Assembly (NCBI RefSeq): GCF_004168255.1
Contig: NZ_SEWG01000003.1
Coordinates: 186,001 to 250,000, forward strand
Length of the DNA stretch: 64,000 nt
Direction of reading: 5' to 3'
Source of the DNA: Mucilaginibacter terrigena
GTDB taxonomy: Bacteria > Bacteroidota > Bacteroidia > Sphingobacteriales > Sphingobacteriaceae
Made by a program: the position numbers and the translations under genes. The notes beneath the pieces were generated by a model that was not told the DNA's origin, did not search any database, and was given only the letters and a program-made list of their open reading frames with translations. This document shows, one piece after another, positions 19,077 through 27,244 of this stretch (position 1 is its first letter; each line of letters begins with the position of its first letter).

Positions 19077-19814
19077 ATGTTCGGATTATTTAAGAAGAAA
19101 GAGGAAAAACGTACTGTAAGTTTTGATTACAGTTCGATAGTGACAGATATGCATTCGCACGTTTTACCGGGTATTGACGATGGGGCGCAAAACGTTGAGG
19201 AATCTATAGTCCTGATCAAAAAAATGATGGAGTTGGGGATCAAAAAAATAATTGCTACCCCGCACATTATGATAGATTATTACCGTAACGATGCCGAAAG
19301 TGTTGGGAACGCGCTTGCCATCCTGAAAGCGGAACTGAAAAATCAAAACATCGATATAGATATATCTGCAGCGGCTGAGCATTACTTTGACGAAACTTTT
19401 GAAAAGCGCCTGGAAGACCGCAAGGTTTTAACCATGGGAGATAACCATGTATTGTTCGAGCTTTCGTTTATTAACCAGCCTCCGAATATTATCCAGATCA
19501 TTCAAAAAATGAAGGATTTGGGGTATAAGCCTATATTGGCCCACCCCGAAAGGTACGGCTATATGACCATTGAACAATTAAAAACCATCCGTAACTGGGG
19601 CTGCGATCTGCAACTGAACACGATATCGTTAGCCGGGTATTATGGCAAGCACACTAAAAAATTAGCCGAAGAACTGGTAGATAACCAAATGGTTGATTTT
19701 ATATCGAGCGATATGCACCACCCCCGCCACGCAGCAGCGTTCGAAACCGCGCTGACCATGCCATACCTGGAAAAACTACTGTTTGATTATCCGCTGAAGA
19801 ATGTAATGCTGTAG
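19077..19814 (+). CDS. CpsB/CapC-type tyrosine-protein phosphatase (PHP domain)
   Basis: The 245-residue protein is a metal-dependent PHP-fold phosphatase. Metal ligands are in DMHSHVLPGIDDGAQ, TPHI, the LAHPERY motif and SSDMHHP. This family dephosphorylates the tyrosine-rich tail of Wzc/BY-kinase proteins that control capsule and exopolysaccharide export, and its place at the end of a nucleotide-sugar operon fits that role. No BY-kinase gene is present here. The gene ends before a bidirectional terminator. Confidence 0.88.
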   Translation: MFGLFKKKEEKRTVSFDYSSIVTDMHSHVLPGIDDGAQNVEESIVLIKKMMELGIKKIIATPHIMIDYYRNDAESVGNALAILKAELKNQNIDIDISAAAEHYFDETFEKRLEDRKVLTMGDNHVLFELSFINQPPNIIQIIQKMKDLGYKPILAHPERYGYMTIEQLKTIRNWGCDLQLNTISLAGYYGKHTKKLAEELVDNQMVDFISSDMHHPRHAAAFETALTMPYLEKLLFDYPLKNVML

Positions 19815-19862
19815 TTAGGGGATCAAGATGTAAGAGTCAAGTACCAAGACAAAAATATAATT

Positions 19863-19901
19863 ATAACAAAGGGCTTAGATATTATCTAAGCCCTTTGTTA
19901 T
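19863..19901. terminator. Bidirectional terminator nested in a longer palindrome
   Basis: An 18-bp perfect stem (19863-19880 with 19884-19901) and a 3-base loop lie between two convergent genes, with T-rich flanks on both sides. Outside it, AAGATGTAAGAGTCAAG (19825-19841) pairs with CTTGACTTCTTACATCTT (19911-19928), another repeat family. Confidence 0.88.
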
Positions 19902-19933
19902 TTCTTGATTCTTGACTTCTTACATCTTAATTT

Positions 19934-21172
19934 CTACTCGTATCTCAACGCCTCTACAGGGTCGAGCTTGGATGCTTTTTTCGCGGGGTAAAAACCCGAC
20001 GATAAACCAATAAATGTACACAAGGCTACTGCCGAAAACAACCATACCCACGGTACAATAAATGTCCCGCTGATTTGTACGGCTATGAGGTTACCCGCGC
20101 CCATGCCCAATATTATACCGGCAAAGCCGCCTATAAGGCAAATTACAATAGCCTCGATCAAAAACTGTTTGCGTATCACCGCCGGCGTGGCGCCAATAGC
20201 CTTACGCAATCCAATTTCGCGGGTACGCTCGGTTACCGATACCAGCATAATATTCATCAGGCCAATGGCAGCACCTATTAAGGTGATTGCGCCAATAGCA
20301 AAACCGGCTACCGTGATACCCGTAAGTTGCCCTGATAGCTCTTGCTGGATCGAATCGCTCCTTGATATTTCAAAGTTTTCGGCCTGTCCAATACGGATGC
20401 CACGGATATTCCGCATCAGCGAAGTAGCTTCACCAATACTGGCATCAAGCACATCAGGGCTGTTAACGTTTACTGTTACCCCAAACGATGGTTTTGATGT
20501 GGCCGCAATTTGCCTGGCCTTTTGCACCGGGATGATGCAAAATTTATCGCCCCCAAAACTGTTGCTTCCTTTGGGTGCAACTACACCAATTATCCTGAAT
20601 TTGCTGCTGCCCAGCAGTATCGATTTGTTTATCGGGTCTTCGTTCTTAAATAATTTTACTTTCAGCTCATCGCCTATGATAACCACGTTAGCGCCGTGCT
20701 CCAATTCGGATGATGAAAAATTACGGCCTAAGGCCAGCTTATGCCCTTTTATAAAAAGGTAATTATCGTTACTGCCTGTTACCGATATATTGGGGTTGGT
20801 TTTAATGCTGTTATACTTGGCAATAGCGGTGCCGGTAACGCTCAGGTCGATACTGATGCGTGCCGGTAATTTATAAAGTTTTGAAAAGCGCTCGGCCTGG
20901 TCATAATTGATAGCCGGGTATATTTTACGGTGCCCGCCGTTACCAAAATTAATACCGCTTCCACGGTTCTGGATGGTAAAAGAGTTTGCCCCCAGGCCGG
21001 CAAAAGCATCGTTTGTAAATTGCTTAATGCCCTCAATAGCCGTTAATATCCCCACTAATGCCATAATACCTATGGCAATAATTAACGCGGTAAGCGATGT
21101 ACGCAGCCTGTTACCGGCTATAGATTGTAACGCTATGGATATATTTTCTCTGAAGGTTGTTTTTACCGGCAT
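19934..21172 (-). CDS. ABC transporter permease, MacB/FtsX family
   Basis: The 412-residue protein shows the MacB permease layout: a first membrane helix after a basic N-terminus (LTALIIAIGIMALVGILTAI), a periplasmic MacB_PCD domain of about 230 residues, and three C-terminal helices with the FtsX-type TEREIGLRKAIGA motif between them (here TERTREIGLRKAIGA). Such permeases work with a separate ATPase and often an HlyD-like adaptor to move lipoproteins, peptides or drugs across the envelope. No partner gene is adjacent, so the cargo is unknown. Transcribed alone, convergent with the nucleotide-sugar operon. Confidence 0.88.
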   Translation of the reverse strand: MPVKTTFRENISIALQSIAGNRLRTSLTALIIAIGIMALVGILTAIEGIKQFTNDAFAGLGANSFTIQNRGSGINFGNGGHRKIYPAINYDQAERFSKLYKLPARISIDLSVTGTAIAKYNSIKTNPNISVTGSNDNYLFIKGHKLALGRNFSSSELEHGANVVIIGDELKVKLFKNEDPINKSILLGSSKFRIIGVVAPKGSNSFGGDKFCIIPVQKARQIAATSKPSFGVTVNVNSPDVLDASIGEATSLMRNIRGIRIGQAENFEISRSDSIQQELSGQLTGITVAGFAIGAITLIGAAIGLMNIMLVSVTERTREIGLRKAIGATPAVIRKQFLIEAIVICLIGGFAGIILGMGAGNLIAVQISGTFIVPWVWLFSAVALCTFIGLSSGFYPAKKASKLDPVEALRYE

Positions 21173-21312
21173 GCCCTAAATATAAAAAAACTTGACGGTA
21201 TGACTATAATAAGGTATGGTTTGTTACAGCCACAGCAGATTATTATATTATTTAAAAGCCTGTTGACCGGGTAAAAAACTTGTGCTACTTTTATTTTATT
21301 CTCTATTTAAAC

Positions 21313-22116
21313 ATGAAGCAAATAATACTGCTGCTATTGGCCATAAGTTTTGTTACCGTTTGCCGGTCGCAAACAACAACTATGATGAAGCCAAAAATGC
21401 TTACTGAGCACACCGTTGTAAAAGATACTGCCGGTAACGTGGTGCCTTATGCGATTTGGTCCTCTTTGATGCAGTCGCAAGGGTACTCAATAAAAGTATT
21501 ACCCAGCGGGGATACCAGCATATATACCCTGAATAAATTATCCGGACAGAAACGGGCTTTAATTAAATCGTTACGTGTAAATAAACCGGCAGATACAACT
21601 GCAAGTGCCGCACCTGTAATTGAACCAGTAACCATTGTTCAAAAACCTGCGGTATATGTTCCTGATTATTTGCCACGACAATCAGAATCGTTCCGTAATG
21701 GTGATGCCTTTAAATTCTTTAAAGATAAAGACATCAATGGTGAAAAGATAGATATCAATGCGCTGAAAGGTAAAATAGTAGTACTTAATTTTTGGTTTAT
21801 CAATTGCCCTGCCTGTCGTTCGGAAATGCCCGAACTAAATAAAGTTGTTGCAGATTATGCTAATGATCCCGATGTGATATTCGTAGGTTTATGCCTTGAT
21901 CAAAAACAAAAAATAAAGGATTTTATTGCAATGGTGCCTTTTAACTTTAAACATATTGCTGATGCAGCTTACTACGGTAATAAATATAGCATAAATCTAT
22001 ATCCTACTACGCTGGTTCTGGATAAGCAGGGTATTATCCGCTTTAACGCTGTCGGTGCCGACAATACCGGTTATTGGGTTAAAAAAACTATCGAGGATTT
22101 CAAAAGCGCAAATTGA
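21313..22116 (+). CDS. Secreted TlpA-like thioredoxin-fold disulfide reductase
   Basis: From the ATG at 21313 the protein has 267 residues with a clear signal peptide (MKQIILLLLAISFVTVCRSQ); the in-frame start at 21280 only adds residues in front of it. The first 120 mature residues resemble nothing I can name. A thioredoxin fold of the TlpA/AhpC type follows, with the active-site CPAC at C165-C168. It probably acts in the periplasm as a reductase of disulfides, for example in cytochrome maturation or stress response. No partner genes are adjacent. Confidence 0.85.
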   Translation: MKQIILLLLAISFVTVCRSQTTTMMKPKMLTEHTVVKDTAGNVVPYAIWSSLMQSQGYSIKVLPSGDTSIYTLNKLSGQKRALIKSLRVNKPADTTASAAPVIEPVTIVQKPAVYVPDYLPRQSESFRNGDAFKFFKDKDINGEKIDINALKGKIVVLNFWFINCPACRSEMPELNKVVADYANDPDVIFVGLCLDQKQKIKDFIAMVPFNFKHIADAAYYGNKYSINLYPTTLVLDKQGIIRFNAVGADNTGYWVKKTIEDFKSAN

Positions 22117-22126
22117 TTGCAACAAA

Positions 22127-22155
22127 AAAGGCCCTCGTAACTAACGCGGACCTTT
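22127..22155. terminator. Possible imperfect terminator between convergent genes
   Basis: AAAGGCCCTCG (22127-22137) and CGCGGACCTTT (22145-22155) form a stem with two or three mismatches, between the TlpA-like gene and the minus-strand IscA-type gene. A-run before and T-less tail make it weak. Confidence 0.4.
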
Positions 22156-22173
22156 AAAATATCTATGTAATAT

Positions 22174-22527
22174 TTATACCGAGAACGAAGTACCGCAGCC
22201 GCAGGTGCTGGCGGCATTAGGATTATTAAAAGTAAAGCCACGTGCGTTCAATCCATCCTGAAAATCTATCTGCATACCGGCAAGGTACAGGCCATGCGCT
22301 TTGTGCATGTAAACCTTAATACCTTCAATTAAAAACTCCTGGTCGCCGTCTTTCTTCTGGTCGAAGCCTAAAACATAGTTCATGCCCGAACAGCCGCCGC
22401 CTTCAACACCAACACGCAGGCCAAAATCGTCGTTCAGTTCTTGCTGGTCTTTCAACTTAAAAAGTTCTTTAACGGCACCCTGGGTAAAAGTTACAGGGGC
22501 AGTAAGGGTTTCAACGATCGCGCTCAT
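22174..22527 (-). CDS. A-type iron-sulfur carrier protein (IscA/ErpA/SufA family)
   Basis: This 117-residue HesB-like protein has the three conserved cysteines of A-type carriers: C46 in GGGCSGMNY, and C109 and C111 in the C-terminal CGCG. Such proteins receive Fe-S clusters from the SUF or ISC scaffold and pass them to apo-enzymes; IspH, also encoded in this window, is a known client type. A TATATTTG box (22548-22555) upstream may be its -7 promoter element. Which of the three subtypes it is cannot be told from sequence alone. Confidence 0.93.
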   Translation of the reverse strand: MSAIVETLTAPVTFTQGAVKELFKLKDQQELNDDFGLRVGVEGGGCSGMNYVLGFDQKKDGDQEFLIEGIKVYMHKAHGLYLAGMQIDFQDGLNARGFTFNNPNAASTCGCGTSFSV

Positions 22528-22618
22528 CTTATTTTTAATTAACTACACAAATATAAGGTAAAATGCGGATTTTTGCAGCGACCGATTTATTTATGACCTC
22601 CGTTTAACATTCGTAAAA

Positions 22619-23149
22619 ATGAACCTTTACAATTACCTGTTAGAGATATTAAAGTACACCATTGCCGGTATTGGTATTATATATATAGCGTTTTACCTGT
22701 TTAAACCCTACCTGGATAAAACCACCGCCCTGCAAACGCTGGAGTTTAAAAAAGCGATAGCCAACCAAACCCTGCCCCTGCGCTTACAGGCTTACGAACG
22801 TTTGGTGTTATTTATCGACAGGATAAACCCGGCCAACTTATTGATCCGTTTAAACGGCAATGGTTACACCGCTGCCGAGCTGCACAGCATTATATTGAAC
22901 GAGGTGCGTACCGAATATCAGCATAACGTTACCCAGCAAATTTATGTAAGCACACAGGCCTGGGCCGTAGTAAAGCGCGTAAAAACGGATACCCTTAGCC
23001 TCATCAGCAACGCTGTACAAACTATGCCGGATAGCGCTACCGGGCTCGACCTGGGTAAAGTGATACTTACGCATTTGAGCAAACTGGAAGACGACCCTTA
23101 CGAAACGGCAACTAACCTGGTGCGTAAGGATTTGGATAATATATTTTAA
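22619..23149 (+). CDS. Membrane-anchored protein of unknown function, next to the mutase gene
   Basis: I do not recognise the family. The 176 residues begin with an N-terminal membrane helix (about 12-28, [13 protein letters not shown]) and continue as a soluble, mostly helical cytoplasmic domain containing the conserved-looking stretch [18 protein letters not shown]. It ends five bases before the methylmalonyl-CoA mutase gene, so the two are probably co-transcribed. Whether it acts with the mutase is not shown by the sequence. Confidence 0.7.
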   Translation: MNLYNYLLEILKYTIAGIGIIYIAFYLFKPYLDKTTALQTLEFKKAIANQTLPLRLQAYERLVLFIDRINPANLLIRLNGNGYTAAELHSIILNEVRTEYQHNVTQQIYVSTQAWAVVKRVKTDTLSLISNAVQTMPDSATGLDLGKVILTHLSKLEDDPYETATNLVRKDLDNIF

Positions 23150-23154
23150 ACACT

Positions 23155-24702
23155 ATGGCCGATAAAAAATTTAAAACCATTTCGGGCATCGAGCTTAAGG
23201 AAGTTTATACCGAGCCTTCGGGCATGACAGAGTTGCCGGGGCAGTACCCTTACACCCGCGGCATCCAGAAAGATATGTACCGGGGAAAACCCTGGACCAT
23301 GCGCCAGTACGCGGGCTTTTCAACCGCCGAAGAAAGCAATAAGCGTTACCACTATTTATTAAGCCAGGGCACCATGGGCCTGTCGGTAGCTTTCGACCTG
23401 CCTACCCAAATAGGTTACGATAGCGACCACGAGCTCTCCGAAGGTGAAGTGGGCAAAGTTGGCGTAGCGATAGACTCGTTGAAGGATATCGAGATATTGT
23501 TTGATGGCATCCAGTTGAAGGATATCACCACCAGCATGACCATCAACGCTACAGCCAGTATCCTGCTGGCCATGTATATCGCGTTAGCAAAAAAACAGGG
23601 CGCCGATCTGAAACAGATCTCGGGCACCATCCAAAACGATATATTAAAGGAATACGCGGCAAGAGGTACTTATATTTATCCGCCTACTCCGTCCATGCGC
23701 TTGATCACTGATATTTTTGAATATTGCAGTAAGGAGGTACCCAAATGGAATACCATATCCATATCGGGCTACCACATCCGCGAGGCAGGCTCAACCGCCG
23801 TGCAGGAACTGGCCTTTACACTGGCCAACGGCAAAACCTATTTAAGGGCCGCGTTAGAAAAAGGGCTGGATATTAATGTGTTCGCTAAACGCCTTTCGTT
23901 CTTCTTTAACTGCCATAATAACTTTTTCGAGGAGATTGCAAAATTCAGGGCTGCGCGGCGCATGTGGGCGCATATTACCAAAGAGCTTGGGGCCACAGAT
24001 GCCGGCGCGCAAAAATTACGTTTCCATACCCAAACAGGGGGCTCTACTTTAACCGCACAGCAGCCCATGAATAACATAGTGCGCGTAAGTATGCAGGCTT
24101 TAGCCGCGGTATTGGGTGGTACACAATCCTTACATACAAATGGTTACGACGAGGCTTTGTCGTTACCAACCGAGGCCGCTGCCAAAATAGCCCTGCGTAC
24201 CCAGCAGATCATCGCTTTTGAAAGCGGCGTAACCGATACGGTTGACCCGTTGGCAGGCTCATATTTTATAGAAGCTTTAACCGATGAACTGGAAGCAGCC
24301 GCCCAATTATATATAGATAAGATTGATGCGATGGGTGGCTCGGTAAAAGCGATTGAGCAGGATTACATCCAGCAGGAGATTGCCGCGGCCGCCTACCAAT
24401 ATCAAAACGATATAGAAAGCGGCGACCAGGTACTGGTTGGCGTTAACAAGTTTACCCAGGCCGAAGAAGTGAACCCAAATGTTTTTAGGGTTGATGATGC
24501 CATCCGCAGGCAACAAATTGATAAGCTTACGCGTTTAAAAGAGGAAAGAAACAATGACGAGGTAGAAAGAGCGCTGCAAAATTTGGCAGACGCGGCCCGT
24601 GGAAAAGATAACCTTATGCCGTATATTTTAACAGCCGTTGAGTGCTACGCAACACTTGGCGAGATAGCCGATACACTACGGAATATATTTGGAGAATATT
24701 GA
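23155..24702 (+). CDS. Methylmalonyl-CoA mutase catalytic subunit without B12-binding domain
   Basis: The 515 residues cover only the TIM-barrel substrate domain of acyl-CoA mutases. Tyr52 (RQYAGFST), Arg170 (ARGTYIYPP) and His207 (SGYHIREAG) match Tyr89, Arg207 and His244 of the Propionibacterium enzyme; Tyr and Arg at these places favour methylmalonyl-CoA over isobutyryl-CoA. The C-terminal cobalamin domain (DxHxxG) is absent, so a separate small subunit is needed, as in archaeal-type enzymes; it is not in the window. The reaction interconverts succinyl-CoA and methylmalonyl-CoA in propionate metabolism. Confidence 0.92.
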   Translation: MADKKFKTISGIELKEVYTEPSGMTELPGQYPYTRGIQKDMYRGKPWTMRQYAGFSTAEESNKRYHYLLSQGTMGLSVAFDLPTQIGYDSDHELSEGEVGKVGVAIDSLKDIEILFDGIQLKDITTSMTINATASILLAMYIALAKKQGADLKQISGTIQNDILKEYAARGTYIYPPTPSMRLITDIFEYCSKEVPKWNTISISGYHIREAGSTAVQELAFTLANGKTYLRAALEKGLDINVFAKRLSFFFNCHNNFFEEIAKFRAARRMWAHITKELGATDAGAQKLRFHTQTGGSTLTAQQPMNNIVRVSMQALAAVLGGTQSLHTNGYDEALSLPTEAAAKIALRTQQIIAFESGVTDTVDPLAGSYFIEALTDELEAAAQLYIDKIDAMGGSVKAIEQDYIQQEIAAAAYQYQNDIESGDQVLVGVNKFTQAEEVNPNVFRVDDAIRRQQIDKLTRLKEERNNDEVERALQNLADAARGKDNLMPYILTAVECYATLGEIADTLRNIFGEY

Positions 24703-25011
24703 CAAGTTTTATCGTTCTAATTAAGAATTTTCGCAAACATTTCACGGGAAACTAATCCACATTTTTGACGGTACCAATGTTTAAACTTTTAAAACCGCAT
24801 TCCCGTAAAACTGGCGCATAAAACGCCTTTATACATGCGAAATATAATGTTAATAACTTTAATATTCGCAATACAAACAGATAATTTTTATAAATATATT
24901 TCTCAAAATTTATTTTTTTATCCGCTTTTTTTTAGAATATTCGATGTTCCGAAACGGCACAAAAACTTACCGCTTCGGAGGCTGTAAATCAAGATATTAC
25001 TTAATACTTAT
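24703..25011. other. dnaA upstream region with hairpin and one DnaA-box-like site
   Basis: This AT-rich gap of 309 bases has no gene. TAATCCACA (24753-24761) differs from the DnaA box TTATCCACA at one base. ACGGGAA (24744-24750) and TTCCCGT (24801-24807) form an inverted repeat. A hairpin close to dnaA pairs TCCGAAACGG (24948-24957) with CCGCTTCGGA (24970-24979), one mismatch. A single near-match box is too little to call an origin, but dnaA autoregulation or a 5'-leader structure is plausible. Confidence 0.4.
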
Positions 25012-26436
25012 ATGGAAAAAACTTGTACTAACGTTTGGAATAGCTGCCTTCAGATAATAAAAGACAACATACCGGCACAAAGCTTTAAAACCTGGTTCGA
25101 ACCAATAAAAGCTTTGCGTATGGAGGGTAGCGTTTTAACGATACAAGTACCAAGTTTATTCTTTTACGAGTGGTTGGAAGAGCATTATGTAGGCTTGCTG
25201 CGCAAAACAATAAAAAAGCAATTAGGCGACGAAGGTCGTTTAGAGTACAACATTGTTGTTGAGCAGTCATCAAGCAAGCCGTATACTACCAACATGCCCT
25301 CGAATGGAAATGGTGCTGAATCAAAAAATCAGTCTATGCCGATACCTATTTCTATAAATAAGGATATTAAGAACCCGTTTGTAATACCGGGCCTTAAAAA
25401 GCTGAACGTAGATCCGCAGCTAAACCGTAACTACACCTTCGAAAATTTTGTTGAAGGCGATTGCAACCGTTTGGCGCGCTCTGCAGGCTATGCTGTTGCT
25501 GCCAAACCGGGCGGCACATCATTTAATCCGTTGATGATATACGGCGGCGTAGGCCTTGGCAAAACGCACCTGGCCCAGGCCATTGGTAACGAAATTAAAC
25601 GCACCCTGCCCGATAAGCTCGTACTATATGTAAGCTGCGAAAAATTTACCCAGCAATTTGTTGACGCGCTTAAACACAACAACATAAACGATTTTGTGAA
25701 TTTTTACCAGGCGATAGATGTACTGATCATGGATGATGTGCACAACTTTGCCGGTAAAGAAAAAACACAGGATTTCTTCTTCCACATTTTTAACCACCTG
25801 CACCAAAGCGGCAAGCAGTTGATCATCACATCAGATAAAGCGCCAAAGGACCTGGCCGGTTTAGAAGAACGTTTGCTATCGCGTTTCAAATGGGGCCTTT
25901 CTGCCGATCTGCAGATCCCTGACCTGGAAACGCGCATGGCTATCCTGAAAAACAAAATTTACCAGGACGGCATCGAACTATCGAACGATGTGGTTGAATA
26001 CGTTGCCCATAACATTGATAACAACGTGCGCGAACTGGAAGGCGCGATGGTATCCTTACTGGCGCAAAGCACCCTTAACCGTAAAGAGATTGACCTGAAC
26101 CTGGCCAAGCAAATGCTTAAGAATTTTGTAAAAAATTCGGCCAAGGAAATTTCGATGGAATACATCCAAAGCCTGGTTTGCGAGTACTTTGAAGTGCCTA
26201 TCGAAATGGTAAAATCACAAACTCGCAAACGCGAAATTGTACAGGCCCGCCAGATATCGATGTACCTGGCAAAAGCGCACACCAAAAGCTCGTTAAAATC
26301 AATCGGTAATTTCTTTGGCGGCCGCGACCACTCTACCGTTATCTATGCCTGCCAAACCGTTGAAGACCTTATTGATACCGATAAAAAATTCAAAGGCTAT
26401 GTAGCCGATATCCAAAAGAAACTAAAAATGTCGTAG
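25012..26436 (+). CDS. dnaA: Chromosomal replication initiator protein DnaA
   Basis: DnaA binds oriC as an ATP-bound oligomer, melts the duplex and loads the helicase. All four domains are visible in 474 residues: N-terminal domain I (about 1-75), a Ser/Asn-rich linker, AAA+ domain III with Walker A GGVGLGKT at 178-185 and Walker B LIMDDVHNF, and the C-terminal DNA-binding domain IV with GGRDHSTVIYA. The gene is alone, with a good terminator just behind it; dnaN and other classical neighbours are absent, as is common in Bacteroidota. Confidence 0.98.
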   Translation: MEKTCTNVWNSCLQIIKDNIPAQSFKTWFEPIKALRMEGSVLTIQVPSLFFYEWLEEHYVGLLRKTIKKQLGDEGRLEYNIVVEQSSSKPYTTNMPSNGNGAESKNQSMPIPISINKDIKNPFVIPGLKKLNVDPQLNRNYTFENFVEGDCNRLARSAGYAVAAKPGGTSFNPLMIYGGVGLGKTHLAQAIGNEIKRTLPDKLVLYVSCEKFTQQFVDALKHNNINDFVNFYQAIDVLIMDDVHNFAGKEKTQDFFFHIFNHLHQSGKQLIITSDKAPKDLAGLEERLLSRFKWGLSADLQIPDLETRMAILKNKIYQDGIELSNDVVEYVAHNIDNNVRELEGAMVSLLAQSTLNRKEIDLNLAKQMLKNFVKNSAKEISMEYIQSLVCEYFEVPIEMVKSQTRKREIVQARQISMYLAKAHTKSSLKSIGNFFGGRDHSTVIYACQTVEDLIDTDKKFKGYVADIQKKLKMS

Positions 26437-26455
26437 TTGACATGTTAGATATTAG

Positions 26456-26488
26456 AAAGCCCTGCAGAGATGCGGGGCTTTTTTGGTT
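26456..26488 (+). terminator. Rho-independent terminator of dnaA
   Basis: AAAGCCCTGCA (26456-26466) pairs with TGCGGGGCTTT (26471-26481), one G-T wobble, followed by a T-rich run. It starts 20 bases after the dnaA stop. Confidence 0.85.
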
Positions 26489-26510
26489 TTTAGATTTATC
26501 CTTACCGGGC

Positions 26511-26598
26511 ATGTCATTGCGAGGAGCGATAGCGACGTGGCAATCTCAGCATATCCGATTGTCCTATGAGATTGCCACGCTATCGCTCGCAATGACAT
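26511..26598. repeat. Intact 88-bp ATGTCATTGCGAG hairpin element (short form)
   Basis: Long imperfect palindrome: outer arms ATGTCATTGCGAG (26511-26523) and CTCGCAATGACAT (26586-26598) are perfect, and most of the interior pairs too, leaving an apex around 26540-26552. The same element occurs at 28760-28845; its two halves flank the GIY-YIG gene at 34141-34557 and a solo half is at 48638-48676. It lies between the dnaA terminator and the next gene. Confidence 0.9.
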
Positions 26599-26651
26599 GG
26601 TGTTTAATATTGTTTTTTATCCTTAAATTGCCTCAACAAATCAGCTCAATT

Positions 26652-27107
26652 ATGAAAAAACTAATCCTTACAATCGTAATGCTGGCATTAGCCGCACCGG
26701 CCTTTTGCCAAACGGATAAAGACGATATCAAAAAAACCATTACCACCATGTTTGATGGCATGCGCAAAGGTGATAGCGCCATGCTGCACTCTACCTTTCA
26801 TAAAGACATGGTATTGCAAAGTGTGGTAAATAAAAAGGATGGCTCAACCATACTTGCTTCAGAAAAGGCAGACGACTTTGTAAAGCAAGTTGGCACCCCA
26901 CACAAAGATGTTTACGACGAGCGTATTACCTGGGGCGATATTAAAATAGACGGCGACCTGGCCAGCGTTTGGACACCCTACAAATTTTATGTTGGTGATA
27001 AATTCAGCCACTGCGGTGTCAACTTTTTTCAGCTGATGAAAGCAAAAGACGGCTGGAAAGTGATATATATTGTTGACACCCGCCGCAAGGATAATTGCCC
27101 TGAGTAG
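26652..27107 (+). CDS. Secreted NTF2-like (SnoaL/DUF4440-type) protein
   Basis: Starting at 26652 the 151-residue product has a signal peptide (MKKLILTIVMLALAAPAFCQ) and an NTF2-like cone fold domain with the pattern DDIKKTITTMFDGMRKGD at its start and GWKVIYIVDTRR at its end. The reading frame is open further upstream to 26442, but that part runs through the dnaA terminator and a palindromic element and is not genuine. Such small periplasmic domains bind small molecules or act as isomerases; the function is unknown. Confidence 0.82.
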   Translation: MKKLILTIVMLALAAPAFCQTDKDDIKKTITTMFDGMRKGDSAMLHSTFHKDMVLQSVVNKKDGSTILASEKADDFVKQVGTPHKDVYDERITWGDIKIDGDLASVWTPYKFYVGDKFSHCGVNFFQLMKAKDGWKVIYIVDTRRKDNCPE

Positions 27108-27145
27108 GGCCCTCACTCAATCCTCTCCAAAGGAGGGGGCTTTAA
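27108..27145. repeat. G/C-run repeat remnant behind the NTF2-like gene
   Basis: The sequence CCCTCACTCAATCCTCTCC followed by AAAGGAGGGGGC belongs to the same class of C-run/G-run palindromes as 7523-7606, in a shorter form. Confidence 0.45.
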
Positions 27146-27151
27146 ACATCG

Positions 27152-27243
27152 CGTCATTTAGGTACGACGCAATCTCCCGATAGGCAACGACGGAAATATG
27201 GCGTTTATGCAAGTGTTGAGATTGCTTCGTGCCTCGTAATAAC
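27152..27243. repeat. Degenerate GTCATT...GCAATCTC palindrome
   Basis: Arms GTCATTTAGGTACGACGC plus AATCTC and GAGATTGCTTCGTGCCTCG plus TAATAAC are complementary with several mismatches, around a loop of about 40 bases. It is a diverged relative of the ATGTCATTGCGAG element and fills the gap between convergent genes, touching the end of the desaturase gene. Confidence 0.65.
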
Positions 27244-27244
27244 G

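Noticed and set aside
24703..25011. Chromosomal origin upstream of dnaA
   Set aside because: Only one near-match DnaA box and no box cluster are visible, and skew cannot be judged from one window.
26442..26651. N-terminal extension of the NTF2-like gene
   Set aside because: The extension runs through the dnaA terminator and the 88-bp palindrome; a signal peptide starts at 26652.
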